Notes under the pieces: model-generated | What the model was told of the DNA's origin: nothing | The model's database searches: none | Seen by the model: the letters and a program-made list of their open reading frames with translations, nothing else | Shown here: piece by piece, positions 4,998 to 6,691 of the stretch | Layout: the number at the start of each line of letters is the position of its first letter | How positions within the stretch are numbered: position 1 is the first letter of the stretch | Assembly: GCA_015067385.1 (NCBI GenBank) | Contig: SVMP01000118.1 | Coordinates: 1-6,691, forward strand | Direction of reading: 5' to 3' | Origin: Oscillospiraceae bacterium | Lineage (GTDB): Bacteria; Bacillota; Clostridia; Oscillospirales; UBA644 | DNA: 6,691 nt | Made by a program: the position numbers and the translations under genes

Positions 4998-6691
4998 ATG
5001 TTTGACAGAAGTAAATGGATATGGGCAACAGCGAAGCCCGAAGCAGACGAATATGCGGAATTCCGAACCGATTTTGAATACAGCAACGGAATGAAGCTTT
5101 ATATTTCCGCAGACTCGAATTATGCGGTATACGTTAACGGTAAGCTTGTCGGTTTCGGTCAGTACGGCGATTTTGAGCATTGGAAGATCGCAGACGAGAT
5201 CGATATTTCGGCGGCATGTTCAAAAGACATAAACAAACTTACGATCGTTGTATGGTACTACGGTGTGGACACGACTTCCGTTTATAAAAAAGGCAAAGCA
5301 GGCGTTATTTTCGAGCTTTGCGATAAAGACGGAAATGTTGTTGTTTCAAGCGGAAAAGGCACGGAAAGCAGAATTTCAAAAACATATAAAAGCCATTATA
5401 ATAAGGTGATAACAGGTCAGCTCGGTTGCAGTTTCCTTTATGATTCAACAAAAGAAGATGACCGAATTACCGAAGAAGCGGACGGATTCGGGGAGAGCGT
5501 TGAAGTCGAAAAACCGATGCCGATAATGCTTCGTCCGATAAAGAAACTTGAACTGAAAGCCCCCGAACCGTTTAAAATAATAAAAAATGACGAAGATACT
5601 CGCATCCTTATCGATATGGGGAAAGAGGTTTGCGGATTTATTGATATTGACGTTGAATCAGAATGCGAACAAACCATTCTTATCGCATACGGTGAGCATA
5701 TTGCGGACGGATGCGTTCGAAGGCTGGTCGGCGGCAGAGATTTCAGCGTTGAAATAAAAGTTAAAAGCGGAAGAACGGTATATATGAATTCGTTCAGAAG
5801 ACTTTCCGCTCGATACCTTGAAGTTTATGCGGAAAAGCCGATAAAAATAAAAACAGTGACTATAAGACCGACCGATTATCCCGTAAGCGAAAAACCGTTC
5901 AAAACAGGAAATGAGCTTTGGGACAAAATCTACGAGATCTGCGTTAACACGTTAAAGCTCTGTATGCATGAGCATTACGAAGACTGTCCGTGGCGTGAAC
6001 AAGCGCTCTATGCGATGGACAGCCGAAATCAGATGCTTTGCGGATATTACGCATTCGGCGAATACGATTTTGCGAGAGCTTCTTTGCAACTGATGTCAAA
6101 AAGCATCAGAAAAGACGATCTTTTGCCGATAACGACACCGTGCGGAGTCGATCTTACGATCCCCTCTTTTTCGATGCATTATTTTACGGAAGTTCGAGAA
6201 TATTATGAATATTCAAAAGATCTGACGCTTCTCGAAGAAGTATGGGGCAAGCTCTCTTCCGTATTTGAGGCTTTTGTTTCAAACATGAAAGACGGATTTT
6301 GCCGCACATTTGCGGGTAACGGCTATTGGAATTTCTACGAATGGTCGGCGCATCTGAGCGGAAACGGTTTTTCGGATACAGAAAGAATTCCCGATCTTGT
6401 GTGCAACTGTTTATTCGTTATCATGGCGGAGAACATGGCAAAGATCGCAGAATATCTCGGAAAGCCGAACGAAAGATATAGCGACCTTGCGGCAACTGTT
6501 CGAGAAAACATCAATAAAATGTTTTACGACAGCGAAAAAGGCGTTTATATCATGAGAACAGACGGTCCGCACATTACTGAGCTCGGAAACAGTCTTGCGA
6601 TCCTTTGCGGTGCTGCGGATAAAGAAAAAGCCGAAAATATCGCAGAAAAGCTTGCGGATAAAGACAGCTGTCTTGTCGGGATATCGCTCAG
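4998..6691 (+). CDS. Alpha-L-rhamnosidase-like glycoside hydrolase, GH78 family (partial, runs off the right edge)
   Basis: The first 564 residues of a GH78-like enzyme, which would remove terminal alpha-L-rhamnose from plant glycans or glycosides. There is no signal peptide (starts MFDRSKWIWAT), so it is probably cytoplasmic and acts on imported oligosaccharides. The N-terminal 300 or so residues form beta-sandwich domains, with an NGK motif at 47-49 in a YAVYVNGKLVGFG segment. The alpha/alpha six-barrel follows, with the family motif as DCPWREQALYAMD. Its D329, E334 and D341 have the spacing of the sugar-binding and general-acid residues of characterised GH78 enzymes (recalled from Bacillus RhaB). 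The usual motif reads DCPQRDE, so W332 and E334-Q335 are a variant. GNGYWNFYEW (440-449) is also present. The catalytic general base and C-terminal domain are beyond the window. A dedicated promoter and the ribosome binding site decide the start. Substrate could differ from rhamnose given the motif change. Confidence 0.85.
   Translation, partial: MFDRSKWIWATAKPEADEYAEFRTDFEYSNGMKLYISADSNYAVYVNGKLVGFGQYGDFEHWKIADEIDISAACSKDINKLTIVVWYYGVDTTSVYKKGKAGVIFELCDKDGNVVVSSGKGTESRISKTYKSHYNKVITGQLGCSFLYDSTKEDDRITEEADGFGESVEVEKPMPIMLRPIKKLELKAPEPFKIIKNDEDTRILIDMGKEVCGFIDIDVESECEQTILIAYGEHIADGCVRRLVGGRDFSVEIKVKSGRTVYMNSFRRLSARYLEVYAEKPIKIKTVTIRPTDYPVSEKPFKTGNELWDKIYEICVNTLKLCMHEHYEDCPWREQALYAMDSRNQMLCGYYAFGEYDFARASLQLMSKSIRKDDLLPITTPCGVDLTIPSFSMHYFTEVREYYEYSKDLTLLEEVWGKLSSVFEAFVSNMKDGFCRTFAGNGYWNFYEWSAHLSGNGFSDTERIPDLVCNCLFVIMAENMAKIAEYLGKPNERYSDLAATVRENINKMFYDSEKGVYIMRTDGPHITELGNSLAILCGAADKEKAENIAEKLADKDSCLVGISL

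Noticed and set aside
1..6691. CRISPR array, IS element, tRNA or phage signature
   Set aside because: I saw no regularly spaced repeats, transposase or integrase motifs, terminal inverted repeats or tRNA-like cloverleaf.

Overview
The window looks like chromosomal DNA from a low-to-moderate GC Gram-positive anaerobe, most likely a gut or rumen clostridium (Oscillospiraceae/Ruminococcus-like). The reasons are strong AGGAGG-type ribosome binding sites, sigma-A-like TTGACA/TATAAT promoters with TG extensions, very AT-rich intergenic DNA, and a gene set typical of such genomes. Taxonomy is inference; no rRNA or marker gene is present.

Layout. Positions 1-1807 are a leftward two-gene operon: a COG2509-type FAD-dependent dehydrogenase (1807 to 434) followed 20 nt later by a HAD-family hydrolase that runs off the left edge. 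A 159-nt divergent intergenic region (1808-1966) carries one promoter in each direction. Rightward, 1967-2581 encodes a LacA/Maa-type sugar O-acetyltransferase. The next 299 nt (2582-2880) are the most unusual stretch: a near-perfect promoter, a 17-codon ORF with an ideal ribosome binding site and tandem stops, and two consecutive intrinsic terminators. It ends at the start of a 691-residue predicted ATPase of the ABC class (PF09818/COG3044 type, 2881-4956). A consensus promoter embedded in the last codons of that gene drives a GH78-like alpha-L-rhamnosidase family protein (4998 to beyond the right edge).

How the genes relate. Only the FAD/HAD pair is a clear operon. The acetyltransferase, small ORF, ABC ATPase and glycosidase are co-directional, but separate promoters and the two terminators divide them into largely separate transcription units. 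A sugar acetyltransferase and a GH78 enzyme both suit a carbohydrate-degrading lifestyle, but nothing here proves a shared pathway.

Best candidates for something new: (1) the ABC ATPase carries a tandem duplication of the beginning of its N-terminal domain, and the second copy has its own ATG with a better Shine-Dalgarno, suggesting two isoforms or a recent N-terminal extension; (2) the 17-codon ORF plus double terminator resembles an attenuator or a compact small-protein gene, because an 8-nt segment inside the ORF is perfectly complementary to the left arm of the first terminator. Both are inferences from sequence alone.
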